Shown here one piece after another: positions 1 through 7,156 of a DNA stretch of 16,202 nt. This DNA comes from Candidatus Omnitrophota bacterium (lineage in GTDB: Bacteria; Omnitrophota; Gorgyraeia; Gygaellales; Profunditerraquicolaceae). The translations under genes and the position numbers were made by a program. Numbering within the stretch: the stretch's first letter is position 1; each line of letters opens with the position of its first letter. The notes below the pieces were generated by a model that did not search any database, was not told the DNA's origin, and saw only the letters and a program-made list of their open reading frames with translations. The stretch is from contig JAQTRM010000018.1 of assembly GCA_028711825.1 (NCBI GenBank), positions 2,653 through 18,854 on the forward strand, read 5' to 3'.

Positions 1-936
1 CTGGGCCTTATGGGTGTCAAGGACGGGAAGGCGCAGTTCAGTGTGCCGCTTTTTTACATGGAGGGCGAATTCCTTAACCCCCGGGGTGATGTTTACGCCA
101 GCCTGCGGGAGTTTATCGTTTTAGGGATGCAGCGTGAGCTTATCTTTATGCCCGAACCGGCTCCGCTGCTGCCTTATTTTAAGAGCTTTGTCCCGGCGGC
201 GATCGTGGTCGCCGGCCTTAGCGACGGGATCAATCCCTGCGCCTTCACGGTAATCGTGTTTTTTATATCCTTTCTTGCCCTGCAGGGGTACCGGAAAAAA
301 GAGCTTATCTCGATCGGACTGGCGTTTATTCTGGCAGTGTTCCTGACCTATCTTTGCATCGGGCTGGGGATTTTTAATTTTCTTTACCGCTTCCGCGGGT
401 TCTGGGCGGTGGCGCACCTTTTGAATATCGTGATCGGTATTTTAAGCATGGTTTTCGGGATATTCGCGGTTTATGATTTTATTGAATTTAAAAGGAGCGG
501 TTCCACCGAAAAAATGATCCTGCAGCTTCCCGCAGCGGTCAAGGAGCGTATTCATAAGGTGGTGGGTTTTTTCTACCGCAAGGGTACGCGGGGAAAAGAG
601 GAGGGGGCAAAGCCTTCGATAGCGAGGCTCATTTTGAGCGCCCTGTTGACCGGATTTCTTGTTTCGCTTTTGGAAGCGGTCTGCACCGGGCAGGTTTACC
701 TGCCGGCGATCTCTTTCGTCCTGAAATCCACTAAGCTCAAATGGGAGGCGTTAAGCTACCTTTTTCTTTATAATATAATGTTTATCCTGCCCCTCATCCT
801 GATTTTTATTCTGGCGCTGCTGGGGACGACCAGCGGGCAGTTCGCCGCGTTCATGAAAAAACGGCTGGGGGCGATCAAGATCCTGATGGCGGTTTTATTT
901 TTCAGCCTGGGGATTTATTTGCTCTGGAGGATATGA
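1..936 (+). CDS. DsbD/CcdA-type membrane redox protein with thioredoxin-like N-terminal end (5' partial)
   Basis: The reading frame is open to the left edge, so the gene probably begins outside the window; the first ATG inside it is at 10. Counting from that ATG, residues 1-40 (with VPLFYMEGEFL and then LREFI) look like the last strand and helix of a thioredoxin or glutaredoxin fold. From residue 60 on there are about six hydrophobic segments. Two cysteines sit where the DsbD/CcdA family has its membrane redox pair: C77 in GINPCAF and C225 in EAVCTGQ. In that family the pair passes electrons from cytoplasmic thioredoxin to proteins outside the inner membrane. A charged loop (about 160-205) separates the two halves. 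The stop overlaps the next start, so the two genes are probably co-translated. The substrate is unknown. The fold assignment of the N-terminal part is an inference from a short stretch. Confidence 0.75.
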   Translation: MGLMGVKDGKAQFSVPLFYMEGEFLNPRGDVYASLREFIVLGMQRELIFMPEPAPLLPYFKSFVPAAIVVAGLSDGINPCAFTVIVFFISFLALQGYRKKELISIGLAFILAVFLTYLCIGLGIFNFLYRFRGFWAVAHLLNIVIGILSMVFGIFAVYDFIEFKRSGSTEKMILQLPAAVKERIHKVVGFFYRKGTRGKEEGAKPSIARLILSALLTGFLVSLLEAVCTGQVYLPAISFVLKSTKLKWEALSYLFLYNIMFILPLILIFILALLGTTSGQFAAFMKKRLGAIKILMAVLFFSLGIYLLWRI

Positions 937-1340
937 TGTTAAAAAAAGTGTTTTTATTTGCGGCGGTTTTACTCCTGCAGGCCGCCGGAACCTCTGGGTT
1001 AAGCCGCGGGTATTGCGCGCAGGACAAACAGTCCGATCCCTACCTTTGGGATTTCGGCGAGATCCAGCAGGGCAAGGTTGTCAGCCATGATTTTACGCTG
1101 AAGAATGATACCGATGATATTATGGAGATTACCCGTATCCACAGTTCTTGCGGCTGCACCGTTTCGGAATGCGAAAAAAAATCCCTGATGCCGCACCAGA
1201 GCACTCCGATCAGGGTGAGTTTTAAGTCCAAAGGTTACTCCGGACCGGTGACCCAGTTTGTATACGTGCATACCGACAATACGGATTCTTTGATTGTAAA
1301 ATTTATCATCAAGGCAAATGTTGTAAAAGATAAGGGATGA
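936..1340 (+). CDS. Exported DUF1573-domain protein
   Basis: A 134-residue protein with an N-terminal hydrophobic signal (about residues 4-20, after MLKK) and then a single DUF1573 domain: WDFGEIQQGKVV near the start, HSSCGCTVSEC in the middle and a beta-rich end. DUF1573 is an immunoglobulin-like domain common in Bacteroidetes and other diderms, with no established function that I can name. Two ATGs are in frame. The one at 936 lies five bases after GGAGG (926-930), while the one at 933 lies only two bases after it, so I choose 936; it shares one base with the upstream TGA. Coupling to a DsbD-like protein and the CGC cysteine pair suggest the partner may keep these cysteines reduced or shuffle them outside the inner membrane, but that is inference. 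Confidence 0.8.
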   Translation: MLKKVFLFAAVLLLQAAGTSGLSRGYCAQDKQSDPYLWDFGEIQQGKVVSHDFTLKNDTDDIMEITRIHSSCGCTVSECEKKSLMPHQSTPIRVSFKSKGYSGPVTQFVYVHTDNTDSLIVKFIIKANVVKDKG

Positions 1341-1344
1341 TTTC

Positions 1345-1400
1345 CGGCGCCGGCTTTCGCCGCCCGGGCGGATGGCGTAAAGCGCGCTGTTATTTTTTTT
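1345..1400 (+). terminator. Possible terminator: GC-rich inverted repeats and a T8 run
   Basis: After the DUF1573 stop come several overlapping GC palindromes (CCGGCGCCGG, CCGCCCGGGCGG, AGCGCGCT) and then eight T residues (1393-1400). I cannot choose one best fold by eye. The T run ends directly at the htpX ribosome site, so the element may attenuate rather than fully end transcription. Confidence 0.35.
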
Positions 1401-1417
1401 AAAGGAGGTTGGCTAAA

Positions 1418-2383
1418 ATGTGGTCTTTACAGTTGAGAATGTGGCTGCTGGTAACTTTACTTTTCGGGATAATTTACGCGGTGTTGGTTGTCGTGGGCAG
1501 GAGCTTCCTGCATACGGGGAGCTTTAGTTTTTATCTTATCATCGCCCTGGCGATGATGTTTATCCAGTATCTGATGGGCCCGAAGCTGGTGGAATGGAGC
1601 ATGCGCGTAAAATACATTAAACGGGAGGATGATCCGCGCCTTTTCCAGATGGTGGAGAGTTTGAGTATGCGCGCCAATATCCCGATGCCCAGGATTGGCA
1701 TCGCCCAGGTGGATATTCCCAACGCATTCGCTTTCGGCCGGAGCCTCCGGGACGGCAGGGTTTGTGTGACTTCCGGGATCGTAAAGCTTCTTAACGACGA
1801 AGAATTGAAGGCGGTGCTGGGACATGAATTGAGCCATTTAAAAAACCACGACGTGCTGACGATCACCCTTCTTTCGGTGATCCCGATGGTAATGTATCAG
1901 ATCGCCTGGCAGTTTTTATTTTACGGCCGCCGCCGGGATTCCCGCGGAGGCAATACCTTCCTGATCGGCCTTGCCGCTTTCCTTTTTTATTTTATCACCA
2001 ATCTCCTGGTGCTTTACGCTTCAAGGATCCGGGAATATTTCGCCGACCGGGGCTCCGTGCTGCTGGGCAATCCTCCGCGGGCGCTGGCCTCCAGCCTTTA
2101 TAAACTGGCTTACGGAGCGGCGCGGCTTAAGCCGGAATCGCTGAAGCAATCCGAAGGACTCAAGGCTTTTTTTATCAACGACCCTTCCCGCGGGCGCAAG
2201 GAGGTATTGGAGTTGTCGCAGCTGGACCTGGATAAAAGCGGGACTATTGATTCTTCCGAACTTGATTTATTAAGGAAGTCGGATATCCATCTGGGAATGG
2301 GGGATAAAATGATGGAGCTTTTAAGCACCCATCCGAATATGCTCAAGCGCATTAAGAAGCTTTCGCAGTATCAGGCGGGCTAA
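1418..2383 (+). CDS. htpX: HtpX-type M48 membrane zinc metalloprotease
   Basis: A 321-residue protein with two N-terminal membrane helices (about residues 8-30 and 38-55), a cytoplasmic protease core and two more hydrophobic segments (about 148-170 and 180-203). The zinc site is clear: HELSH at 136-140, with the third ligand E206 in REYFAD. HtpX degrades damaged or misfolded inner-membrane proteins. The C-terminal part has the usual FFINDPS and STHPN landmarks, but between them lies a perfect EF-hand-type loop (residues 270-281, D-x-D-x-S-G-T-I-D-x-x-E). The start at ATG 1418 is nine bases after AAAGGAGG; an in-frame TTG at 1409 abuts that site and is unlikely to be used. Flanking genes do not share an obvious task with it. 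Confidence 0.92.
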   Translation: MWSLQLRMWLLVTLLFGIIYAVLVVVGRSFLHTGSFSFYLIIALAMMFIQYLMGPKLVEWSMRVKYIKREDDPRLFQMVESLSMRANIPMPRIGIAQVDIPNAFAFGRSLRDGRVCVTSGIVKLLNDEELKAVLGHELSHLKNHDVLTITLLSVIPMVMYQIAWQFLFYGRRRDSRGGNTFLIGLAAFLFYFITNLLVLYASRIREYFADRGSVLLGNPPRALASSLYKLAYGAARLKPESLKQSEGLKAFFINDPSRGRKEVLELSQLDLDKSGTIDSSELDLLRKSDIHLGMGDKMMELLSTHPNMLKRIKKLSQYQAG

Positions 2384-2455
2384 TCCGGGGCTAATCCGGG
2401 ACCAGGTCTCTGGAAGCTAATGCAGGACAATTAGTTATGGAAGAAGTGTCCCCTT
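2377..2455. repeat. Short direct repeat plus REP-like sequence before the S74 gene
   Basis: GGGCTAATCCGGG occurs at 2377-2389 and again at 2388-2400, an 11-bp period that includes the htpX stop codon. Further on, GGAAGAAGTGTCCCCTT (2439-2455) resembles the AGTGTCCCC-type repeats I associate with REP elements, and an imperfect inverted copy lies at 3512-3530, beyond the next gene. I see no clear promoter in this gap. Confidence 0.4.
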
Positions 2456-2483
2456 GGTTGTTGGGGGGGTAAGGAGGCCTTGT

Positions 2484-3479
2484 ATGTTTAAATATATTTT
2501 ATCCCTGGCAGTTTGTTTATTTTTCTTTCCTGTTTTTCTTTTTGCCGAGGAAATTACCGTGACCACCTATTATCCTTCTCCCTACGGAGTCTATAGTGAA
2601 CTGCGCACTAAAAAGATGGCGATTGGGGATAGCTATATTGATTCCGGAAGTTATACTTGGGAAACTACGGATGGCGACGGCGGAGAGGTGGATCTTAACG
2701 CGGATTTGGTGGTAGAGGGAAATGTGGGGATCGGGACGGCGAATCCGGGAGTAAGATTAGAATTAAAAGGCGGACATTCGGATACCCTATTGAAGCTTTA
2801 TTCTACCGGAGACGGCGGCTCCAGCGATGCTATCCTTAGCTTATGGGCAAGTGAGCCAGGATTGACTTATACCGGAGTAGGGATCGGTAATAACATAAAT
2901 AAAAGCGTCTATTATGGAAGAACTAATACGGCCAGGGGTGCGTCTTATATAAGACTGATGGATAATGCTATTTATATTAACACTATCAGCAGCGCGGGGG
3001 CAGATACTAATAATTTATTTATTTCGGCCGGTAGTGTCGGTATCGGCACCACTAGCCTGGGTTATACCCTTTCGGTAGCCGGCACGATTTGGGCAAACGG
3101 CGCCGCGATCACCGCCGGCGCTACAACCTGGTCGGATATCCGGCTGAAGAAGGATATTACGGTGGTTAAGAATGCTCTTGATCGGGCCTTAAAACTTAAA
3201 GGGGTTTATTATAACTGGAAGGATAACGAATTTACCAGGAATTTCCCTGAAGGCCGCCAGATCGGCATCATTGCCCAGGAGATGGAGAAAGAGTTTCCTG
3301 AACTGGTGTTGACTGACAAGAATGGTTATAAAACTATCGCTTACGATAAATTTACCGCCGTGCTTCTGGAGGCGGTCAAGGAGCAGGAAGATAAGATAGA
3401 ATCCCTGCAAGATAGTATAAATTCGCTTAAAAGCCGTTTGGATAAACTGGAAAATCCGGATAAACCGAATAAGCTGTAA
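2484..3479 (+). CDS. Exported surface protein with VGIGT repeats and C-terminal S74 chaperone domain
   Basis: A 331-residue protein with a clear signal peptide (residues 1-21, ending LFLFA before EE). Directly after cleavage is EITVTTYYPSPYGVYSEL, a motif I recall from many related surface proteins of candidate-phylum genomes. Two repeats of the tail-fibre type follow (VGIGTANPGVRLELKG near 81-96, VGIGTTSLGYTLSVAG near 185-200). The C-terminal part, from SDIRLKKDI (217-225), matches the peptidase S74 intramolecular chaperone, which in phage tail spikes and some bacterial surface proteins trimerises the fibre and then cuts itself off. Residues 296-322 look like a coiled coil. ATG 2484 lies six bases after AAGGAGG (2471-2477). 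The gene is AT-richer than its neighbours: 2881-2940 has 24 G+C in 60. Self-cleavage and a trimeric fibre are inferred from the family. Confidence 0.8.
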   Translation: MFKYILSLAVCLFFFPVFLFAEEITVTTYYPSPYGVYSELRTKKMAIGDSYIDSGSYTWETTDGDGGEVDLNADLVVEGNVGIGTANPGVRLELKGGHSDTLLKLYSTGDGGSSDAILSLWASEPGLTYTGVGIGNNINKSVYYGRTNTARGASYIRLMDNAIYINTISSAGADTNNLFISAGSVGIGTTSLGYTLSVAGTIWANGAAITAGATTWSDIRLKKDITVVKNALDRALKLKGVYYNWKDNEFTRNFPEGRQIGIIAQEMEKEFPELVLTDKNGYKTIAYDKFTAVLLEAVKEQEDKIESLQDSINSLKSRLDKLENPDKPNKL

Positions 3480-3558
3480 GTTTTAAAATTATCGATCCCG
3501 GGGCGTCCTTTAAAGGGGGCACTCTATTCCAGCTTTAAGTTTCGATTTTTAACCGGGG

Positions 3559-3615
3559 ACCGTTTCCTTCAGAAGTTGTTGATTGGCATAAATTTCTGAG
3601 AGAAACGGTATTTTT
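3559..3615 (+). terminator. Rho-independent terminator after the S74 gene
   Basis: ACCGTTTC (3559-3566) pairs with GAAACGGT (3602-3609), and inside it TCAGAA (3569-3574) pairs with TTCTGA (3594-3599), giving a long stem broken by a 2x2 step, with a 19-base loop. One base later come five T residues (3611-3615). It would end S74 transcription and isolate the lysS promoter. Confidence 0.75.
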
Positions 3616-3625
3616 GTCGGTTTTT

Positions 3626-3667
3626 GGCTGACAGCTGACGACTGACAGCTGGAGGCTGAAAGCTTTT
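3626..3667. repeat. Degenerate heptamer tandem repeat (six units)
   Basis: Six 7-base units in exact register: GGCTGAC, AGCTGAC, GACTGAC, AGCTGGA, GGCTGAA, AGCTTTT, with consensus close to RGCTGAC. The last unit runs into the -35 box of the lysS promoter. The same family appears on the opposite strand at 8027-8054. Confidence 0.75.
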
Positions 3668-3694
3668 GACACAGCCCTTAATATACTATATAAT
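3666..3694 (+). promoter_or_regulatory. Perfect consensus sigma-70 type promoter for lysS
   Basis: TTGACA (3666-3671), a 17-base spacer and TATAAT (3689-3694) match the housekeeping consensus at all twelve positions. Transcription would be expected to start about seven bases downstream, near 3701, only a few bases before the lysS ATG at 3704. Confidence 0.85.
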
Positions 3695-3703
3695 TACTAG
3701 ACT

Positions 3704-5164
3704 ATGGATATTAATGAGATCGTGCAGCAAAGAATCGAAAAATCTAAGGATTTAAAGGCCAAAAACGTGGTTTTATACCCGGCCGAAACTCCGGAACACA
3801 TCACTATCGGCGAAGCGCTGAAGGATTTCCAGGAGGGGAAGAAGGTTACCCTTTGCGGAAGGATTATGGCTAATCGCGCCCACGGTAAGGTGAATTTCAT
3901 GGATCTAAGAGATACCACCGGCAAGATCCAGCTTTATCTTAAGCAGGACGTGGTAGGCGAGGAAAAGGCCGCTTTGATTACGGGCCTGGATATCGCCGAT
4001 ATCATCAGCGTCAGCGGAGAACTTTTCAGGACCCGCACCCAGGAACCTACGGTTAAGGTCCAGGATTTTACCTTGCTTTCCAAGTCCCTGCGCCCCTTAC
4101 CCGAGAAATGGCACGGCCTTAAAGATGTCGAACTGCGTTACCGCCAGCGTTATCTGGACCTGCTTTCCAATGAAGATGTGAAAAAAGTGTTTTTACTGCG
4201 CGCCGGGATTGTGAGGGCGATCCGGAATTTCCTCGACGCGCGGGGCTTCCTGGAGGTGGAAACCCCCATGATGCACGATATCGCCGGAGGCGCGGCGGGC
4301 AGGCCTTTCAAGACTTTTCATAACGAATACGGCATGGAATTATATTTAAGGATCGCCCCGGAGCTTTATCTGAAACGTCTCCTGGTGGGCGGCCTGGACC
4401 GGGTTTATGAAATTAACCGTTCTTTCCGCAATGAAGGAGTATCGACCCGGCATAATCCGGAGTTCACGATGCTTGAAGTTTACCAGGCGTATTCCGATTG
4501 CGAAGGGATGATCAGGCTTACGCAGGACCTTTTCTGCCATGTCGCCGGGGAAGTCCTGGGAAAACAGGAATTAAATTATCAGGGCAAGGTGATCGACCTG
4601 AAAACTCCCTGGAAGAGGCAGTCTTTCGCCGGGTTGGTCGAGGAGAAATTCGGCATCCAGCCTTCGGATGATCCGGCGGCGATGCTGGCTAAACTGCAGG
4701 CTAAGGGCCTTGCCGTTGGACAAAACCGCCTCAGCCGTTCGCAGATCAACAAGATCGTCGAGGATTCCCTGGAACAGGATCTTCTGGTTAACCCGACTTT
4801 TATCACGGATTATTTTACCAGCCTCTGTCCGCTTGCCAAGACCAATAAGGATAATCCCCTTATCTCGGAAAGGTTCGAGCTTTATCTGGCGGGGATGGAG
4901 GTGGCTAACGCTTACTCCGAATTGAACGACCCTCTCGAGCAGCGCCGGCGTTTTGAAGAGGAGGTCGGCGGGCTTAATACCGAGGAGAAAAAAAGCGTGG
5001 ATGAGGAATATCTGCTTGCCCTGGAACACGGTATGCCTCCGGCCGGGGGTTTGGGGATCGGTATCGACCGCCTGGTGATGCTTTTTGCCGATCAGCCGTC
5101 TATCAGGGATGTTATTTTATTCCCTCTGCTGCGCCCGCAGGAGAAAAGCGAGGAAAAGGTTTAG
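3704..5164 (+). CDS. lysS: Lysyl-tRNA synthetase, class II
   Basis: A 486-residue enzyme that charges tRNA-Lys with lysine using ATP in the cytoplasm. It has the usual length and layout: an N-terminal OB-fold anticodon-binding domain (about 45-130, with VTLCGRIMANR and FMDLRD), then a class II core with motif 1 (GFLEVETPMM, 181-190), motif 2 (FRNEG to RHNPEFTMLE, 241-258) and motif 3 (GGLGIGIDRLVML, 448-460). LYLRIAPELYLKRL (213-226) is characteristic of LysRS. TSLCPLAK has Cys where I expect Ser, a minor change. No Shine-Dalgarno is visible before the ATG, and the promoter is so close that the transcript should be leaderless. The lolC/E gene starts two bases after the stop, so lysS leads a probable lysS-lolC/E-lolD operon. 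Confidence 0.97.
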   Translation: MDINEIVQQRIEKSKDLKAKNVVLYPAETPEHITIGEALKDFQEGKKVTLCGRIMANRAHGKVNFMDLRDTTGKIQLYLKQDVVGEEKAALITGLDIADIISVSGELFRTRTQEPTVKVQDFTLLSKSLRPLPEKWHGLKDVELRYRQRYLDLLSNEDVKKVFLLRAGIVRAIRNFLDARGFLEVETPMMHDIAGGAAGRPFKTFHNEYGMELYLRIAPELYLKRLLVGGLDRVYEINRSFRNEGVSTRHNPEFTMLEVYQAYSDCEGMIRLTQDLFCHVAGEVLGKQELNYQGKVIDLKTPWKRQSFAGLVEEKFGIQPSDDPAAMLAKLQAKGLAVGQNRLSRSQINKIVEDSLEQDLLVNPTFITDYFTSLCPLAKTNKDNPLISERFELYLAGMEVANAYSELNDPLEQRRRFEEEVGGLNTEEKKSVDEEYLLALEHGMPPAGGLGIGIDRLVMLFADQPSIRDVILFPLLRPQEKSEEKV

Positions 5165-5166
5165 TA

Positions 5167-6378
5167 ATGTTCTCGGAGTTATGGCTTAGCCAGAAATATT
5201 TGAGGGCCGGCAAGAAGGAAAAGATCATCTCGATTACCGCTTTGATCTCGGTGATTGGGATCGCCATCGGGGTGATGGTTCTCATTGTAGTGATCTCGGT
5301 AATGAGCGGGTTCGACCGGTTCCTGGAGGACAAGATGGTGGGGACCAATGCCCACCTTTCGCTTGAATTTTTTGACGGCGCCCCGGATTATCCGGAGGTA
5401 ATCGGAAAACTTAAAAAACTGCCTTACGTGGAAGGGGCCTCTCCGTTTATCGACGGGCAGGCGCTGGTGAAGTCGGGAAAATCGATCTTCGGGATCCAGG
5501 TTCGCGGTATCGACCCGGAGACGCAGAAGGAGACCTCCAGCCTTGATGATTACCTTAAGGCGGGAAGTTATGATCTTTCGGAGAAAGACGCGGCCCTGGG
5601 AAGCGAATTGGCTTTACGTCTGGGTATCGGCCTGGGGGGCACCATAAGCCTGATCTCTCCGGTAAATTTAGCGCGGACGGATTTTAAGGTCAAAGGTATT
5701 TTTAACAGCGGAATGTATCTTTATGATTCCGGAGTTGTCCTGCTCGGCCTTCAGGGGGCGCAGGATTTTTACAAGATGCCCTCGACGATCGGCGGTATCG
5801 CGGTGAGGGTGAAGGACATTTATAAGGTTGAAAAGGTAAAGGAAAGCCTTTACCGTGATCTCAAAGGGATCGGCCCTTACCAGGTACGCACCTGGGTGGA
5901 TGCCAACCGTAATTTTCTTGAGGCGTTGAAGCTTGAAAAGGTGGTGATGTTTATCGTGGTCACGATGACCACGGTGGTGGCGGCTTTCGGTATCGTAAGC
6001 ACTCTCATCATGTCGGTGATGAGCCGGATCAAGGATATCGGGATCCTGCGCGCGGTGGGGGCGAAGACCAAAAGCATCCTGCAGATTTTTATTTTTCAGG
6101 GGATGGCGATTGGAGTGACGGGTATCCTGCTGGGATTCGGCGCGGGTGTGGGGTTGGCGCTTTCCCTGGATAAAGTAGTGGATATTATTTCCCGGATTAT
6201 CGGCAGGAGCCTTATCCCGAAAGATATTTATTATTTCGACCGTATCCCGGTGAATATCAATATCGGGGATATCGGCCTGATTTTGATCTCGGCTTTGTTG
6301 ATTACCCTGGCGGCCAGTATTTACCCGGCATATTACGCCAGCCGGATTATTCCCAGCGAGGCGGTCAGGCATGAGTGA
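5167..6378 (+). CDS. lolC: LolC/LolE-family lipoprotein-releasing transporter permease
   Basis: A 403-residue inner-membrane protein of the MacB/FtsX type, with one N-terminal membrane helix (about 20-47), a periplasmic domain of about 200 residues and three C-terminal helices (about 258-285, 304-335 and 365-392). The N-terminal LWLSQKYL and the ISVIGIAIGV segment followed by MSGFDRFLE are typical of LolC and LolE. With LolD it would extract lipoproteins from the inner membrane and hand them to LolA. Only one such permease is present, so it may act as a homodimer, as in bacteria with a single LolC/E-like protein; I cannot tell LolC from LolE. It begins two bases after lysS and overlaps lolD by eight bases. 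LolA and LolB are not in the window. Confidence 0.88.
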   Translation: MFSELWLSQKYLRAGKKEKIISITALISVIGIAIGVMVLIVVISVMSGFDRFLEDKMVGTNAHLSLEFFDGAPDYPEVIGKLKKLPYVEGASPFIDGQALVKSGKSIFGIQVRGIDPETQKETSSLDDYLKAGSYDLSEKDAALGSELALRLGIGLGGTISLISPVNLARTDFKVKGIFNSGMYLYDSGVVLLGLQGAQDFYKMPSTIGGIAVRVKDIYKVEKVKESLYRDLKGIGPYQVRTWVDANRNFLEALKLEKVVMFIVVTMTTVVAAFGIVSTLIMSVMSRIKDIGILRAVGAKTKSILQIFIFQGMAIGVTGILLGFGAGVGLALSLDKVVDIISRIIGRSLIPKDIYYFDRIPVNINIGDIGLILISALLITLAASIYPAYYASRIIPSEAVRHE

Positions 6379-7051
6379 AGAAATTATTAAAGCCAGCAAG
6401 GTCGGCAAGGCCTACCGCGACAGTTCCGCGGAGCTTGAGGTCTTGAAAGATATAAGTTTTAGTGTTTTTCCGGAAGAGTTCCTGGTGATCCAGGGGCCCA
6501 GCGGGGCCGGTAAATCCACGCTTTTGCATATCCTGGGCGGCCTGGATAATCCCAGCCGGGGGAAGGTTTATTTCCGGGGGTCCGATATTTACGGCATGGA
6601 TGAAGGAAGGCGCTGCGCCTTACGCAATAAAGAAGTGGGTTTCGTTTTTCAGTTCTTCCATCTTTTGCCGGAATTAAGCGCCCTGGAGAATGTGATCCTG
6701 CCGGGGCTATTGAGATCTTGGTGGGAGAGGAAGAAATTTACCGCGGAGGGGATGGAACTCCTGGAGAGGCTGGGATTGTCGGGGAGGGTGAAGCATCGTC
6801 CGAACGCCTTAAGCGGAGGGGAGCAGCAGAGGGTGGCGCTTGCCCGGGCGCTGATCAACCGGCCGCGCCTTCTACTTTGCGACGAACCTACCGGCAACCT
6901 GGATTCGGAGAACGGAAAAAATATCCTGCGTCTCCTTACGGAGCTTAACCGGGAAGATAAAATTACCGTGGTGATGGTCACCCATGATCCGGAGATCGCC
7001 TCCGGCGCCGGTAGGGTGATGCGTTTGAAAGACGGCATGATCTTGAATTAA
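6371..7051 (+). CDS. lolD: LolD-type ABC transporter ATPase
   Basis: A 226-residue ABC ATPase, the usual size for the family. Walker A is GPSGAGKST (42-50), the Q-loop glutamine is Q94 in VFQFF, the signature is LSGGEQQ (147-153), Walker B is LLLCDEP (167-173) and the H-loop histidine is H205. It belongs to the LolD/MacB/FtsE group and should power the permease encoded just upstream. Its ATG lies inside the end of that gene (ATGAGTGA, eight shared bases), so translation is very likely coupled. The pairing with a LolC/E permease makes LolD the best call over a MacB-type exporter. Confidence 0.9.
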   Translation: MSEEIIKASKVGKAYRDSSAELEVLKDISFSVFPEEFLVIQGPSGAGKSTLLHILGGLDNPSRGKVYFRGSDIYGMDEGRRCALRNKEVGFVFQFFHLLPELSALENVILPGLLRSWWERKKFTAEGMELLERLGLSGRVKHRPNALSGGEQQRVALARALINRPRLLLCDEPTGNLDSENGKNILRLLTELNREDKITVVMVTHDPEIASGAGRVMRLKDGMILN

Positions 7052-7069
7052 TTTACGCTTCGACTCATA

Positions 7070-7106
7070 AATGTATTAAAGTTTTATTCTAAAATTTTAA
7101 TACATT
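7070..7106. repeat. Seventeen-base-pair AT-rich inverted repeat (hairpin) between lolD and ilvE
   Basis: The arms 7070-7086 and 7090-7106 are complementary at 16 of 17 positions, and the remaining one is a G-U pair in RNA; the loop is TTC. The hexamer TTCGAC lies on both sides (7059-7064 and 7105-7110, the second sharing two bases with the arm). No T run follows, so it is not a textbook terminator. It could be a bidirectional stem-loop, an mRNA end stabiliser or a small mobile-element remnant. Confidence 0.7.
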
Positions 7107-7156
7107 CGACGAAGTTTCGCTGGATAAAAACTATAAGGTGCTCAAGGGGGTTAAAA

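Noticed and set aside
1409..1411. TTG start for htpX three codons before the ATG
   Set aside because: It directly abuts the GGAGG ribosome site, leaving no spacer; ATG 1418 has nine bases.
2454..2456. TTG start for the S74 protein ten codons upstream
   Set aside because: It lies upstream of the AAGGAGG site and would add a stretch before the signal peptide; ATG 2484 is correctly spaced and gives a clean signal peptide.
3626..3667. CRISPR array or phage attachment site for the heptamer repeats
   Set aside because: Units are 7 bases with no spacers, no cas genes are present, and no integrase or tRNA lies nearby.
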